35,532 nt of DNA. Source: Treponema sp. GTDB taxonomy: Bacteria > Spirochaetota > Spirochaetia > Treponematales > Breznakiellaceae. The notes beneath the pieces were generated by a model, which saw only the letters and a list, made by a program, of their open reading frames with translations, did no database searches and was not told the DNA's origin. This document shows, piece by piece, positions 15,023 through 22,226 of this stretch. The stretch is from assembly GCA_031258265.1 (NCBI GenBank), contig JAIRNB010000174.1, positions 1 to 35,532 of the forward strand. Reading direction: 5' to 3'. Position 1 is the stretch's first letter; each line of letters opens with the position of its first letter. Made by a program: the position numbers and the translations under genes.

Positions 15023-15052
15023 TTGACACAGGGCGCTTTTTTATAGTATTTT
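15023..15052 (+). promoter_or_regulatory. Promoter upstream of the zinc-ribbon/rpsT block
   Basis: A perfect TTGACA at 15023-15028 is followed after 18 bases by TATTTT (15047-15052); TATAGT at 15042-15047 matches better but leaves only 13 bases. Either way this is the first likely start for the forward block that follows, about 75 bases before the 56-residue gene. Confidence 0.55.
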
Positions 15053-15133
15053 AGAGTGACGTGAGGCTGTTTTAAGATACCGGGCTTTGAAACCGGTTTA
15101 AATTTACATGCAAAACGGCAAGGAGACAGGAAA

Positions 15134-15304
15134 ATGGCCCAGGCTAGTAAAAACTCCCGTACATCCAGCGCCACGCAGAAATTCTTTTGTTCCTGCGGGG
15201 GGGAAGTTAAGATGAAGACCCTTTTTGAAAACGGCAAGATAAAAAACATTGCCGAATGTGATAAGTGCAAGAGGGTGGAGCGCCGTCCTTCGGATTTTAA
15301 ATAA
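15134..15304 (+). CDS. 56-residue zinc-ribbon-like protein
   Basis: ATG 15134 has AAGGAG (15120-15125) at ideal spacing and opens a 56-codon frame ending at TAA 15302-15304. Cys19-x-Cys21 (FFCSCGGEV) and Cys42-x-x-Cys45 (ECDKCKRVERR) form a plausible zinc knuckle pair around two short strands. The C-terminus is basic (KRVERRPSDFK), which would suit RNA or ribosome binding. It precedes rpsT by 58 bases and probably shares its promoter. The strong ribosome site, cysteine pattern and placement support a real gene; I do not recognise a named family. Confidence 0.75.
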   Translation: MAQASKNSRTSSATQKFFCSCGGEVKMKTLFENGKIKNIAECDKCKRVERRPSDFK

Positions 15305-15362
15305 ACAACGGTTCGGGTAAACGTCCGTTTTGGCGGGCGTCCGTCCCATGGAGGGTTATCTT

Positions 15363-15638
15363 TTGGCAGGTAAGAGCAGTTCCGCGGAAAAGCGTCACCG
15401 GCAGAGTGAAGGCCGCCGGCTTCGGAATAAGTCGGCAAAGAGCGCGGTAAGGACCAGCGTTAAGAAATTTGTCCTTTTGGCCCAGAAAAAAGAGATGGGG
15501 GAGGCCGAAGCGGCTCTTAAGGATATGATCAAGAAGATCGACAGCGCCGCCGGAAAGGGTATTATCAAAAAAAACACCGCAGCCCGCAAAAAATCCCGGA
15601 TGCAGCGGTTTTTCAATTCTATAAAAAACGCCCAATAA
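15363..15638 (+). CDS. rpsT: 30S ribosomal protein S20
   Basis: A 91-residue primary 16S rRNA-binding protein of the small subunit body. The family opening SSAEKRHRQSEGRRLRNKSAKSAVRTSVKK is clear, and the protein is Lys/Arg/Ala-rich and helical throughout. I place the start at TTG 15363, with GGAGGG (15350-15355) at proper spacing and the family's usual N-terminus (MAGKSSSAEK); ATG 15348 lies in the ribosome site itself. E. coli rpsT also begins with UUG, which takes part in its autoregulation, so the same may hold here. Confidence 0.95.
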   Translation: MAGKSSSAEKRHRQSEGRRLRNKSAKSAVRTSVKKFVLLAQKKEMGEAEAALKDMIKKIDSAAGKGIIKKNTAARKKSRMQRFFNSIKNAQ

Positions 15639-15720
15639 TGAATCGCGGGCCGCGCCGCCGCGCCATGTCCCTAAAGACTGAAGCGCCGCGCTGTAAGCGG
15701 ACGGAAAGCAAGATGTTGTG

Positions 15721-16119
15721 ATGGCGGTTTCCAAATATACAAAAGCCGATATCGTTGATCTGGTATGCGAAAAGACCGGTACAACCCGGAAAGAGATACG
15801 GATCGTGGTGGATCTGTTTATCGGGGAGCTTAAAAAAGCTTTGGAGCGGAACCGGGTGATCGAGCTGAGGGGTTTCGGCACCTTTGAGATCAAGACCCGC
15901 AAGGGCCGGCCAAAGGCCCGGAATCCGAAAACCGGGAAATATGTGGAAGTTACTTCTCATAGTATCGCTGTCTTTAGGCCGGGACGGGATTTGAGGAAGG
16001 CCGTTTGGAATTTGACTCCCGCCGGGGCTGTTCCTGCCGGGGAGGGCTTCGATTCCCCGGCCGCCGGGTCCGGTGGAGACGCTGAAAAAATTGCCGGGAA
16101 CGATGAATCCGCCTTTTAA
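15721..16119 (+). CDS. HU/IHF-family DNA-binding protein with C-terminal tail
   Basis: A 132-residue nucleoid protein that bends and compacts DNA as a dimer. Residues 1-92 match HU/IHF: helices (YTKADIVDLVCEKTG), the conserved RGFGTFEI segment, the DNA-clasping arm KTRKGRPKARNPKTGKYVEV and the closing FRPGRDLRKAV. Residues about 98-132 are an extra Ala/Gly/Pro-rich tail absent from ordinary HU. ATG 15721 overlaps the TGA of a short upstream frame (15665-15721) in a TGATG arrangement; GTG 15718 is an alternative. The 3' end overlaps lnt by 17 bases. Confidence 0.9.
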   Translation: MAVSKYTKADIVDLVCEKTGTTRKEIRIVVDLFIGELKKALERNRVIELRGFGTFEIKTRKGRPKARNPKTGKYVEVTSHSIAVFRPGRDLRKAVWNLTPAGAVPAGEGFDSPAAGSGGDAEKIAGNDESAF

Positions 16120-17740
16120 TTCATCCGCAAAGAACCTGCTGATCAACCTAACCCTGGCGGTGCTGGGGATGATCCTTTTTGCCCTTTCTTTTCCCAATGT
16201 GTTGGTGGAAAAGGGGCTGGCCCCGGCGGCCTGGACGGCCTGGATTCCGGTCTTTTTACTGGTAAACAGGGTTAGTCTTCCCGCATCGGCCCTTTGGGGG
16301 GTCCTCTATGGCTATGGGGCCTACAGCCTTTTCAATTACTGGCTGGGCGCGTTTCATCCCATGGCGGGTTTCATTATCAATAGCATCTATGTGGTGTACC
16401 TGGGCCTGACCTTCTTTTTCCTTAGGTTGGCGAAGATTCTCTTTCCCCGCCGTTTTTACCTGGTCCAGTGGTGCCTGTGGCTGGCCTATGAGTACCTGCG
16501 GACCCTTGGCTTCCTGGGTTATCCCTACGGAATATCCGGCTATTCCCAGTGGACCCTTATCCCCGTCATCCAGATCGCCAGTTTGGGGGGGGTATGGGCC
16601 GTGTCGGCCCTGATACTCTTCCCCGCGGCCGCCCTGGGCGCCGCCCTGCATAAGACCAGTGACTTTGGGTCCGTCCCCGGAGCCCTGGGGACTTTTTTCA
16701 AGCGGGAATGGCTTCCCGCCTGTCTGTGGCTGCTCTGTCTCTGTCTGGCCCTGGGTTATGGCATCGGTTCCCGGCAGGACTACAGCGCCGCCCCCCATGC
16801 CCGCCTGGCCCTGATTCAGCACAACACCGATCCCTGGCGGGGGGACATGGATGAGTACCGGCAGAATTTCCGGGTTTTAAGTCGTCTTTCCGGTGAAGCC
16901 CTGGCCTCGGAACCCAGGCCCGACGTGGTGGTGTGGTCGGAAACGGCCTTTGTCCCCCGGATCTACTGGCATAAAAGCTACCGGGATGATCAGGAATCCT
17001 GGGTCCTGGTCCGGGAACTTTTGGACTACCTTGGCGGACAGGATGTCCCCTTTGTCCTGGGAAACGATGACGCCCGCCTGGAAGGGGACGGGCAGGGGGG
17101 CTGGAACCGGGTAGACTACAACGCGGTGATGCTTTTTGAAGGGGCGGAGATCACCGGACTGTACCGTAAACTCCATCTGGTGCCCTTTACCGAGCATTTC
17201 CCCTACCGGCGGCAGTTCCCCGGAATTTACCAGGCCCTGGTCAAAGCGGATACCCATTTTTGGGAAAAGGGGAAGGAGGCCGCGGTTTTATCCGTCCCCC
17301 TTTCCCGTGACGGCGCCCCGGAGAATCTAAAATTTTCCACCCCCATTTGTTTTGAGGATACCTTTGGCTACCTAAGCCGGGAATTTGTGCGGAATGGGGC
17401 GGAACTTATCGTGAATCTCTCCAACGACGCCTGGTCCCGCAGCCTCCCCGCCCAGAATCAGCATCTGGGGATGGCGGTTTTCCGGGCCGTGGAGAACCGC
17501 CGTTCCATGGTCCGTTCCACCGCCTCCGGCCAGACCTGCGCGGTGGACCCCCGCGGCCGTGTTATTGCCCTGGCCCCCCCCTTTGCGGAGGCCTGGATTA
17601 CCGCCGAGGTCCCCATCCTCTCCGGCGGGACCCTTTATACCGCCTATGGGGATTATTTAGGGAGGTTTTTTGTTATTATCTCCACAGTCCTGTTGATTTT
17701 AGGGCTGGGATCACGTATACTAGTTAAAATTACAAAATGA
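16103..17740 (+). CDS. lnt: Apolipoprotein N-acyltransferase
   Basis: A 545-residue inner-membrane enzyme that adds the third acyl chain to lipoprotein N-terminal cysteines. The first ~230 residues hold about seven membrane segments; the rest is a periplasmic nitrilase-fold domain. The catalytic triad is visible: Glu280 (VVWSETAF), Lys356 (LYRKLHLVPFTEHFP) and Cys416 (FSTPICFEDTFG), matching E267/K335/C387 of E. coli. A last membrane helix closes the protein. I chose ATG 16103 rather than GTG 16073. It overlaps the HU gene. An Lnt implies triacylated lipoproteins and a diderm envelope; a lipoprotein gene lies at 22222-21671. Confidence 0.95.
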   Translation: MNPPFNSSAKNLLINLTLAVLGMILFALSFPNVLVEKGLAPAAWTAWIPVFLLVNRVSLPASALWGVLYGYGAYSLFNYWLGAFHPMAGFIINSIYVVYLGLTFFFLRLAKILFPRRFYLVQWCLWLAYEYLRTLGFLGYPYGISGYSQWTLIPVIQIASLGGVWAVSALILFPAAALGAALHKTSDFGSVPGALGTFFKREWLPACLWLLCLCLALGYGIGSRQDYSAAPHARLALIQHNTDPWRGDMDEYRQNFRVLSRLSGEALASEPRPDVVVWSETAFVPRIYWHKSYRDDQESWVLVRELLDYLGGQDVPFVLGNDDARLEGDGQGGWNRVDYNAVMLFEGAEITGLYRKLHLVPFTEHFPYRRQFPGIYQALVKADTHFWEKGKEAAVLSVPLSRDGAPENLKFSTPICFEDTFGYLSREFVRNGAELIVNLSNDAWSRSLPAQNQHLGMAVFRAVENRRSMVRSTASGQTCAVDPRGRVIALAPPFAEAWITAEVPILSGGTLYTAYGDYLGRFFVIISTVLLILGLGSRILVKITK

Positions 17741-17842
17741 ATTTACCGCAAATAAGGGAAACCGGAGTTAATCCGCCGGATAATTTTTTTTACCGGCTGT
17801 CCATCATCAAGCGGTTGAACTGTTGAACCAAGGAAGGAGTTA

Positions 17843-18517
17843 ATGAATACCCGGAAGAAGATATTGATAGTTGATGACGAACAGCTTAACCTTGAATTCT
17901 TCGAGGTAATGCTTTCCAAACTTGGTTTTATTGTGGAAAAGGCCAATGACGGGGTGGAAGCCCTGGAAAAGGTAAAACGCTTCTTCCCCGATCTTATCCT
18001 TCTGGATAACATCATGCCCCGTATGTCGGGCTGGGAAGTGACCAAGGCCCTGAAGGGGGACACGAAATTCCGCGACATTCCCATTATCATGTTTTCCGCC
18101 CTGGATGATGTAAAGGATAAACTGGAAGGTTATGAATTGGGGGTGGAGGATTATATTACCAAACCCTTTAATTTTTCCGAGGTCCTTGCCCGGATCCGGG
18201 TGGTACTGCGGAACCGCGAACTTTTTGCCCAGATAGCGGTCCGGGAAAAGCGGCTGGGTTTGGCGGAAGGTTTAAGCGGGGAACTGAGAAACGGCTTATC
18301 CCGGCTGGCCCGGGGGCTTGATGCCCTGGATGAGCTTCTTGTAACCCTTCCCTCGTCCGGCGGGGTCCTGGAAAAGAGTGAGGCCGTGCGGAAGCAGATC
18401 GCGGAACTGGATACCCGGATAGAAAAAACCATACTGGACTGGGAGGAACTTAAAAAAACTGAAATTGGCCTTACGGAACTGGAAAGCCAGAACCGGGGTG
18501 ACGAGTATGAAAAATAG
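17843..18517 (+). CDS. Response regulator with degenerate DHp-like C-terminal region
   Basis: A 224-residue protein. Residues 1-122 are a receiver domain with Asp11/Asp12 (IVDDE), phospho-acceptor Asp55 (LLDNIMP), Ser85 and Lys107 (TKPF), all intact. Residues about 128-215 are helical, with no DNA-binding or enzymatic output. The stretch LAEGLSGELRNGLSRLARG resembles the HisKA phosphorylation helix (SHELRNPL), but Gly146 stands where the His would be. No ATPase domain follows. It may act by dimerising or by binding another signalling protein. AAGGAAGGAG before ATG 17843 is a strong ribosome site. No partner kinase is nearby; bactofilin follows. Confidence 0.85.
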   Translation: MNTRKKILIVDDEQLNLEFFEVMLSKLGFIVEKANDGVEALEKVKRFFPDLILLDNIMPRMSGWEVTKALKGDTKFRDIPIIMFSALDDVKDKLEGYELGVEDYITKPFNFSEVLARIRVVLRNRELFAQIAVREKRLGLAEGLSGELRNGLSRLARGLDALDELLVTLPSSGGVLEKSEAVRKQIAELDTRIEKTILDWEELKKTEIGLTELESQNRGDEYEK

Positions 18518-18577
18518 GATTATCCGAAAATTTCAGTGGATTAAAAATATGATCGATACAGAGTTTAGAGTGTGACC

Positions 18578-19006
18578 ATGGCGGAAGCTAAGAAAAAAGA
18601 CAGTCCCGCCGAAGTGGTCCTGGGGGAAAGTACCAGTTTTGACGGGCTTCTCCGCTTCCGGGAAACCCTGCGAATCCGGGGAAAGTTCAAGGGCACTATC
18701 GAAGCGACCGGGGCCCTTATTGTTGACAAGGGCGCCGTGGTAGAGGCGGATCATATTTCCGTCACTTCCCTCACGGTCTCCGGTATGGTGCTTGGTGAAA
18801 TACATGCCATCGACAAGGTTGATATGCTAAGCGGCGCGGAGGTCCGGGGGGATGTCACCGCCGCCCGGCTTCGTATTGCCGACGGGGTGCTGTTCGAAGG
18901 CCAGTGCAGCATGGCCGGAGCGGACAAGGAAGTGGAAATTTTCTCCCGCCCCGCCGGAGAGATCAAGGCGGAACTTCAGAGACTCCATGATCCGGGGAGA
19001 GAATAG
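18578..19006 (+). CDS. Bactofilin (polymer-forming cytoskeletal protein)
   Basis: A 142-residue protein with the bactofilin (DUF583) right-handed beta-helix from about residue 14 to 115, seen as regularly repeating short strands (FDGLLRFRETLRIRGKFKG, EATGALIVDKGAVVEADHI, VTSLTVSGMVLGEIHAIDKV). Short polar tails flank it. Bactofilins self-assemble without nucleotide and shape cells or position cell-wall enzymes; in spirochaetes they affect helical form. ATG 18578 was chosen over GTG 18572; the ribosome site is weak. The gene follows the response regulator by 60 bases. Its end overlaps possible upstream starts of cinA. Confidence 0.88.
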   Translation: MAEAKKKDSPAEVVLGESTSFDGLLRFRETLRIRGKFKGTIEATGALIVDKGAVVEADHISVTSLTVSGMVLGEIHAIDKVDMLSGAEVRGDVTAARLRIADGVLFEGQCSMAGADKEVEIFSRPAGEIKAELQRLHDPGRE

Positions 19007-19022
19007 CATAGGCTTCGGGGAA

Positions 19023-19559
19023 ATGCCGGGCCCGCCTGAATCCGAAGGCCCCCCGGCGGCGGGGGAGTTTCTGGCCCGCTGCCTCACGGAAACCCTGGGC
19101 CGGCGGTCCCAGACCGTGGCCGCCGCCGAATCCTGTACCGCCGGCCTGGTAGCCGATCTTTTTGCCCGGATTCCCGGCGCTTCACGGGTATTTTGGGGTT
19201 CCCTTGTCACCTATACGGTGGACGCGAAGGTAAAGCTTCTGGGGCTTGACCGCCGGGAACTGGAACGAAACGGTCCGGTAAGCGGCGAGACTGTCCGCGC
19301 CATGGCGCTGGGGGCCCTGGAAAAAAGCGGGGCCGATTATGCCGTGGCGGTGACCGGTCTTGCCGGTCCCGGAGGAGACGGAACGGCGGTTCCGGTGGGC
19401 ACCGTATGGATAGCCGTCGTGGACCGGGACCGGATTCCGGCGGCTTATATGTTTAACTTTACAGGTTTGCGGAATGAGATTCGGGAAAAGGCCGCCCTGG
19501 AGGCCCTGAAGATCTTATCAAAACATGCGGGAAGTAATGGATTTCCTTCTCCCGCCTAA
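19023..19559 (+). CDS. pncC: CinA C-terminal domain protein (nicotinamide-nucleotide amidohydrolase)
   Basis: A 178-residue protein of the CinA C-terminal (PncC) family, which deamidates nicotinamide mononucleotide to nicotinate mononucleotide in NAD recycling. Family motifs are AAESCTAGLVADLFARIPG, FWGSLVTYTVDAKVKLLGL, VSGETVRAMA and AVTGLAGPGGDG, ending with PVGTVWIAV. The N-terminal molybdopterin-binding-like domain of full-length CinA is absent. ATG 19023 gives a normal family length; ATG 18987, overlapping the bactofilin stop, is an alternative. The gene is immediately upstream of rho. Confidence 0.9.
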   Translation: MPGPPESEGPPAAGEFLARCLTETLGRRSQTVAAAESCTAGLVADLFARIPGASRVFWGSLVTYTVDAKVKLLGLDRRELERNGPVSGETVRAMALGALEKSGADYAVAVTGLAGPGGDGTAVPVGTVWIAVVDRDRIPAAYMFNFTGLRNEIREKAALEALKILSKHAGSNGFPSPA

Positions 19560-19584
19560 AATCTAATAGGAGAATGGTTTGTTT

Positions 19585-21408
19585 ATGGCAATTACAAGGA
19601 GAAGCGTAAAGGCAAAGGCAGCGGAACTTCCCCTGGAAGAAACGGTAAGCGCGGGCCGGAGAAAAAGAACGCCGGCGGCGGATACCGTTTCCGTTAAAGA
19701 AGACGATTTTTCTTCCTCCGGCGGTAATAGGGAAGAAGGGGGTCCCGTTTCCCCGGGGGCTTCGGCAAAGCTGGGTTCCGCCGAGGAAAACTGGATTTCC
19801 CCGGGGGAGGGGGAGGATAATCCGGGAGGCCGTGTTGTTGTCCGGGCCCGGCCCAAGCGGGCTGTTCCCGTCCGGGAATACCGGGACAGCCGGGTCCGGT
19901 CAAATTCCGGCGACACGTATGAAAACGGCGGGACTCCATCTTATGGGGACTATTCCCGCGCCCCCGGAGGGAGGGCGGAGGCTGAGGGAGGCTCTTCCCT
20001 CGCCGCCCTTCCGCCGGCGGGAAAACCGCCGCTTTTTCAGGAAACGGCGGCCCTGCCCAAAAGCCTTCCCCCCATGCCGGATCTCTACGGCAAGCCTGAA
20101 CCCCGCGGCGATCAGGATAACGGGAAACCCCGGCTTTGCATTAACGAGCTTATCCGGCTTAACATGATGGACCTGCGGGATTTGGCGGCCTGTTACAACA
20201 TATCCCACGAAGATATGGTGAACATGAAAAAGCAGGAGATCATTTTCTCCCTGCTCAAGGCCCATACCGAACGGGGCGGGGTTATTTATGCCTATGGTTC
20301 CCTGGAGATCCTTCCCGACAGCTACGGCTTCCTCAGAAGCCCGCAGAATTCCTATCTTCCCGGCCCGGATGACATCTACATCAGCCCCAGCCAGATACGG
20401 CTTTTTGCCTTAAAGACCGGGGATACCGTCTATGGCCAGATTCGCAGTCCCAAGGAACAGGAACGTTTCTTCGCCATGCTGCGGGTGGAAACGGTGAACT
20501 ACGATGATCCCACGGTAGCCCAGAACCGTATTCCCTTTGACAATCTGACCCCCCTGTACCCCGACCGGAAGCTGAACCTGGAAACGATCACCGAGGGGAT
20601 CAGTGAGCGGATCATTAACCTTTTCTGCCCCATAGGGAAGGGTCAGCGGGCCCTCATCGTCGCCCCTCCCCGGACGGGCAAGACCATCATGATGCAGAAG
20701 ATCGCCAACGCGATAACCAAGAACCACCCCGAGGTGTACCTTATCGTACTCCTCATTGACGAGCGGCCCGAAGAGGTGACCGACATGGAGCGTACTGTCC
20801 GGGCGGAGGTGATTTCATCGACCTTTGACGAACAGGCGACCCGGAATGTGCAGGTAACCGAAATGGTACTGGAAAAGGCCAAGCGCCTGGTGGAGCATAA
20901 GAAGGACGTGGTGATCCTCCTGGACTCCATCACCCGGCTGGCCCGGGCATATAACCAGACGGTTCCCACCAGCGGGAAGATCCTTTCCGGCGGTGTGGAC
21001 AGTAACGCCCTGCATAAACCCAAGCGGTTTTTCGGCGCCGCCCGGAATATCGAGGAAGGGGGAAGCCTGACGATCATTTCCACCGCCCTTATCGAGACCG
21101 GCAGCCGCATGGACGAGGTTATCTTTGAAGAATTCAAAGGTACGGGCAACCTGGAGATCGACCTGGATCGCCGCATCTCCGACCGCCGCCTTTTCCCGGC
21201 CATCAACATCAAAAAATCCGGGACCCGGAAAGAGGAACTCCTCCTTACTGAAGAAGAACTCCAGAAAATATGGATTCTCCGCAAGGTTATTAACCCCATG
21301 GATGACGTGGAGATCATCGAACTCCTGGTTGACAGGATGAAGAAAAGCAAGAATAATGAGGCCTTCCTGCGATCCATGAATACCACCGGAAGCGCCGGCG
21401 TGGATTAG
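19585..21408 (+). CDS. rho: Transcription termination factor Rho with long N-terminal extension
   Basis: A 607-residue hexameric RNA-dependent ATPase that ends transcription of untranslated RNA. Residues 1 to about 180 are low complexity (Gly, Pro, Arg, Glu, Ser), with no counterpart in E. coli Rho. The core follows: ELIRLNMMDLRDLA, the RNA-binding domain (YGSLEILPDSYGFLRSP), Walker A APPRTGKTIMMQK at about 357-369, LLIDERPEEVTDM, Walker B VVILLDSITRLARAYN, the R-loop SGGVDSNALHKPKRF and the Q-loop region FEEFKGTGN. ATG 19585 has AGGAGA upstream; TTG 19579 is an in-frame alternative. rpmE follows by 52 bases. Confidence 0.96.
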   Translation: MAITRRSVKAKAAELPLEETVSAGRRKRTPAADTVSVKEDDFSSSGGNREEGGPVSPGASAKLGSAEENWISPGEGEDNPGGRVVVRARPKRAVPVREYRDSRVRSNSGDTYENGGTPSYGDYSRAPGGRAEAEGGSSLAALPPAGKPPLFQETAALPKSLPPMPDLYGKPEPRGDQDNGKPRLCINELIRLNMMDLRDLAACYNISHEDMVNMKKQEIIFSLLKAHTERGGVIYAYGSLEILPDSYGFLRSPQNSYLPGPDDIYISPSQIRLFALKTGDTVYGQIRSPKEQERFFAMLRVETVNYDDPTVAQNRIPFDNLTPLYPDRKLNLETITEGISERIINLFCPIGKGQRALIVAPPRTGKTIMMQKIANAITKNHPEVYLIVLLIDERPEEVTDMERTVRAEVISSTFDEQATRNVQVTEMVLEKAKRLVEHKKDVVILLDSITRLARAYNQTVPTSGKILSGGVDSNALHKPKRFFGAARNIEEGGSLTIISTALIETGSRMDEVIFEEFKGTGNLEIDLDRRISDRRLFPAINIKKSGTRKEELLLTEEELQKIWILRKVINPMDDVEIIELLVDRMKKSKNNEAFLRSMNTTGSAGVD

Positions 21409-21460
21409 GCGTCCTTAAACCCCTATGGGGAGTTGGACAAAACCGGAGGACCTGTTTATT

Positions 21461-21664
21461 ATGAGAGATAAGATTCACCCCAGGTATGAGCTGACCAAGA
21501 TTACCTGTGCCTGCGGAAATGTGATCGAGACCCGTTCCACCGTCAAAGATCTCAAGGTGGAAATTTGTTCCGCCTGTCATCCTTTTTTTACCGGTAAACA
21601 GAAACTGGTGGATACCGCCGGCCGCATCGAGCGTTTCCGCAGAAAGTACAACATCAAAGAATAG
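21461..21664 (+). CDS. rpmE: 50S ribosomal protein L31 (zinc-binding type)
   Basis: A 67-residue large-subunit protein at the central protuberance and intersubunit bridge. Sequence follows the family throughout (KIHPRYELTKITCACGN, EICSACHPFFTGKQKLVDTAGRIERFRRKYNI). Cys16, Cys18, Cys36 and Cys39 make it the zinc-containing C+ form, as in E. coli L31. ATG 21461 has GGAGGA at 21445-21450. The stop lies six bases from the convergent lipoprotein gene. rho-rpmE adjacency is common in bacteria. Confidence 0.96.
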   Translation: MRDKIHPRYELTKITCACGNVIETRSTVKDLKVEICSACHPFFTGKQKLVDTAGRIERFRRKYNIKE

Positions 21665-21688
21665 GGGCCTTTACGGATAGGCCCCCAG
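21664..21688. terminator. Hairpin between convergent rpmE and lipoprotein genes
   Basis: GGGGCCT and AGGCCCC pair over an 8-base loop, spanning the rpmE stop and the end of the reverse-strand lipoprotein gene. It could serve both directions. A T tract is missing on the forward side, so this is a moderate call. Confidence 0.5.
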
Positions 21689-22222
21689 AATCTTCGGTGT
21701 CCGCAGCCGGGGGTTAAAAACGATGAGGCAGGGGATCTTGGCGGCGGCGGTGATAAGATGCCCCCGGACTTTCAGCATGGGTCCCTGTTCTTCCCAGTCC
21801 GTATATTCAATACCCCTTATTTCCCCCGGTTTAAGCCTGCTTTTGTCCGCGTTAGCCGGGGGGCTGTTTTCCCCGTAAAGGCCGGTGCGGTACAGCATGG
21901 CCAGGTAGCTTTCCTCATCGTAATAGGGCCGGACTGCGGCCTCGAATTGATCCTCCCCCTGGGCCAGGAGAAAGGCGGTATCCTGGCGGGCGAAGGCCTG
22001 GGCCAGTTCCGTCAGATAGGCCCGGGCCTCCGGGCTCATCTTTTCCCAGAGGGGGGCCTTCCCGTCCCCGGAGGCCCGGCTTTCCGGCTGTTTCGCCGGG
22101 GCCTTTTCCGGGGAACCTTCCGGGATTTGGCCTGTCCTGTTCCCCGGTCCGAAGCCGGCGCAGCCGGCGGCCAGGAGGCTTAAAAGCAGGAGCGCGGCGA
22201 CCGGCGGCAGCGGTTTTTCCAT
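21671..22222 (-). CDS. Putative lipoprotein, function unknown
   Basis: A 183-residue protein with a lipoprotein signal peptide ending in LLAAGC (Cys21), so it should be lipidated and processed by the Lgt-LspA-Lnt route. A Pro/Glu/Lys-rich linker (about 24-58) leads to a helical and mixed domain (SPEARAYLTELAQAFARQDTAFLLAQGEDQFEAAV) ending in short strands. It starts four bases after the upstream RlmK-like gene ends, so the two probably share an mRNA. No ribosome site is evident, but TATACT lies about seven bases before the ATG. I do not recognise the family. Confidence 0.75.
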   Translation of the reverse strand: MEKPLPPVAALLLLSLLAAGCAGFGPGNRTGQIPEGSPEKAPAKQPESRASGDGKAPLWEKMSPEARAYLTELAQAFARQDTAFLLAQGEDQFEAAVRPYYDEESYLAMLYRTGLYGENSPPANADKSRLKPGEIRGIEYTDWEEQGPMLKVRGHLITAAAKIPCLIVFNPRLRTPKILGAYP

Positions 22223-22226
22223 GATT

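Larger units (their letters stand above)
14793..15133. other. Remainder of a 697-base gene-free stretch
   Basis: This covers repeat B (14865-14996), a promoter at 15023-15052 and a leader of about 75 bases with AAGGAG at 15120-15125. Between 14793 and 14864 nothing was recognised beyond a few GC-rich palindromes. Reverse-strand open frames across this stretch run through the repeats and are not supported. Confidence 0.5.

Noticed and set aside
14370..15438. Forward and reverse frames across repeats A and B, up to 204 codons
   Set aside because: They cross non-coding repeats and are antisense to the zinc-ribbon and rpsT genes.
15665..15721. 18-codon frame overlapping the HU start (TGATG)
   Set aside because: It has no convincing ribosome site and no related copy; noted in the HU entry only.
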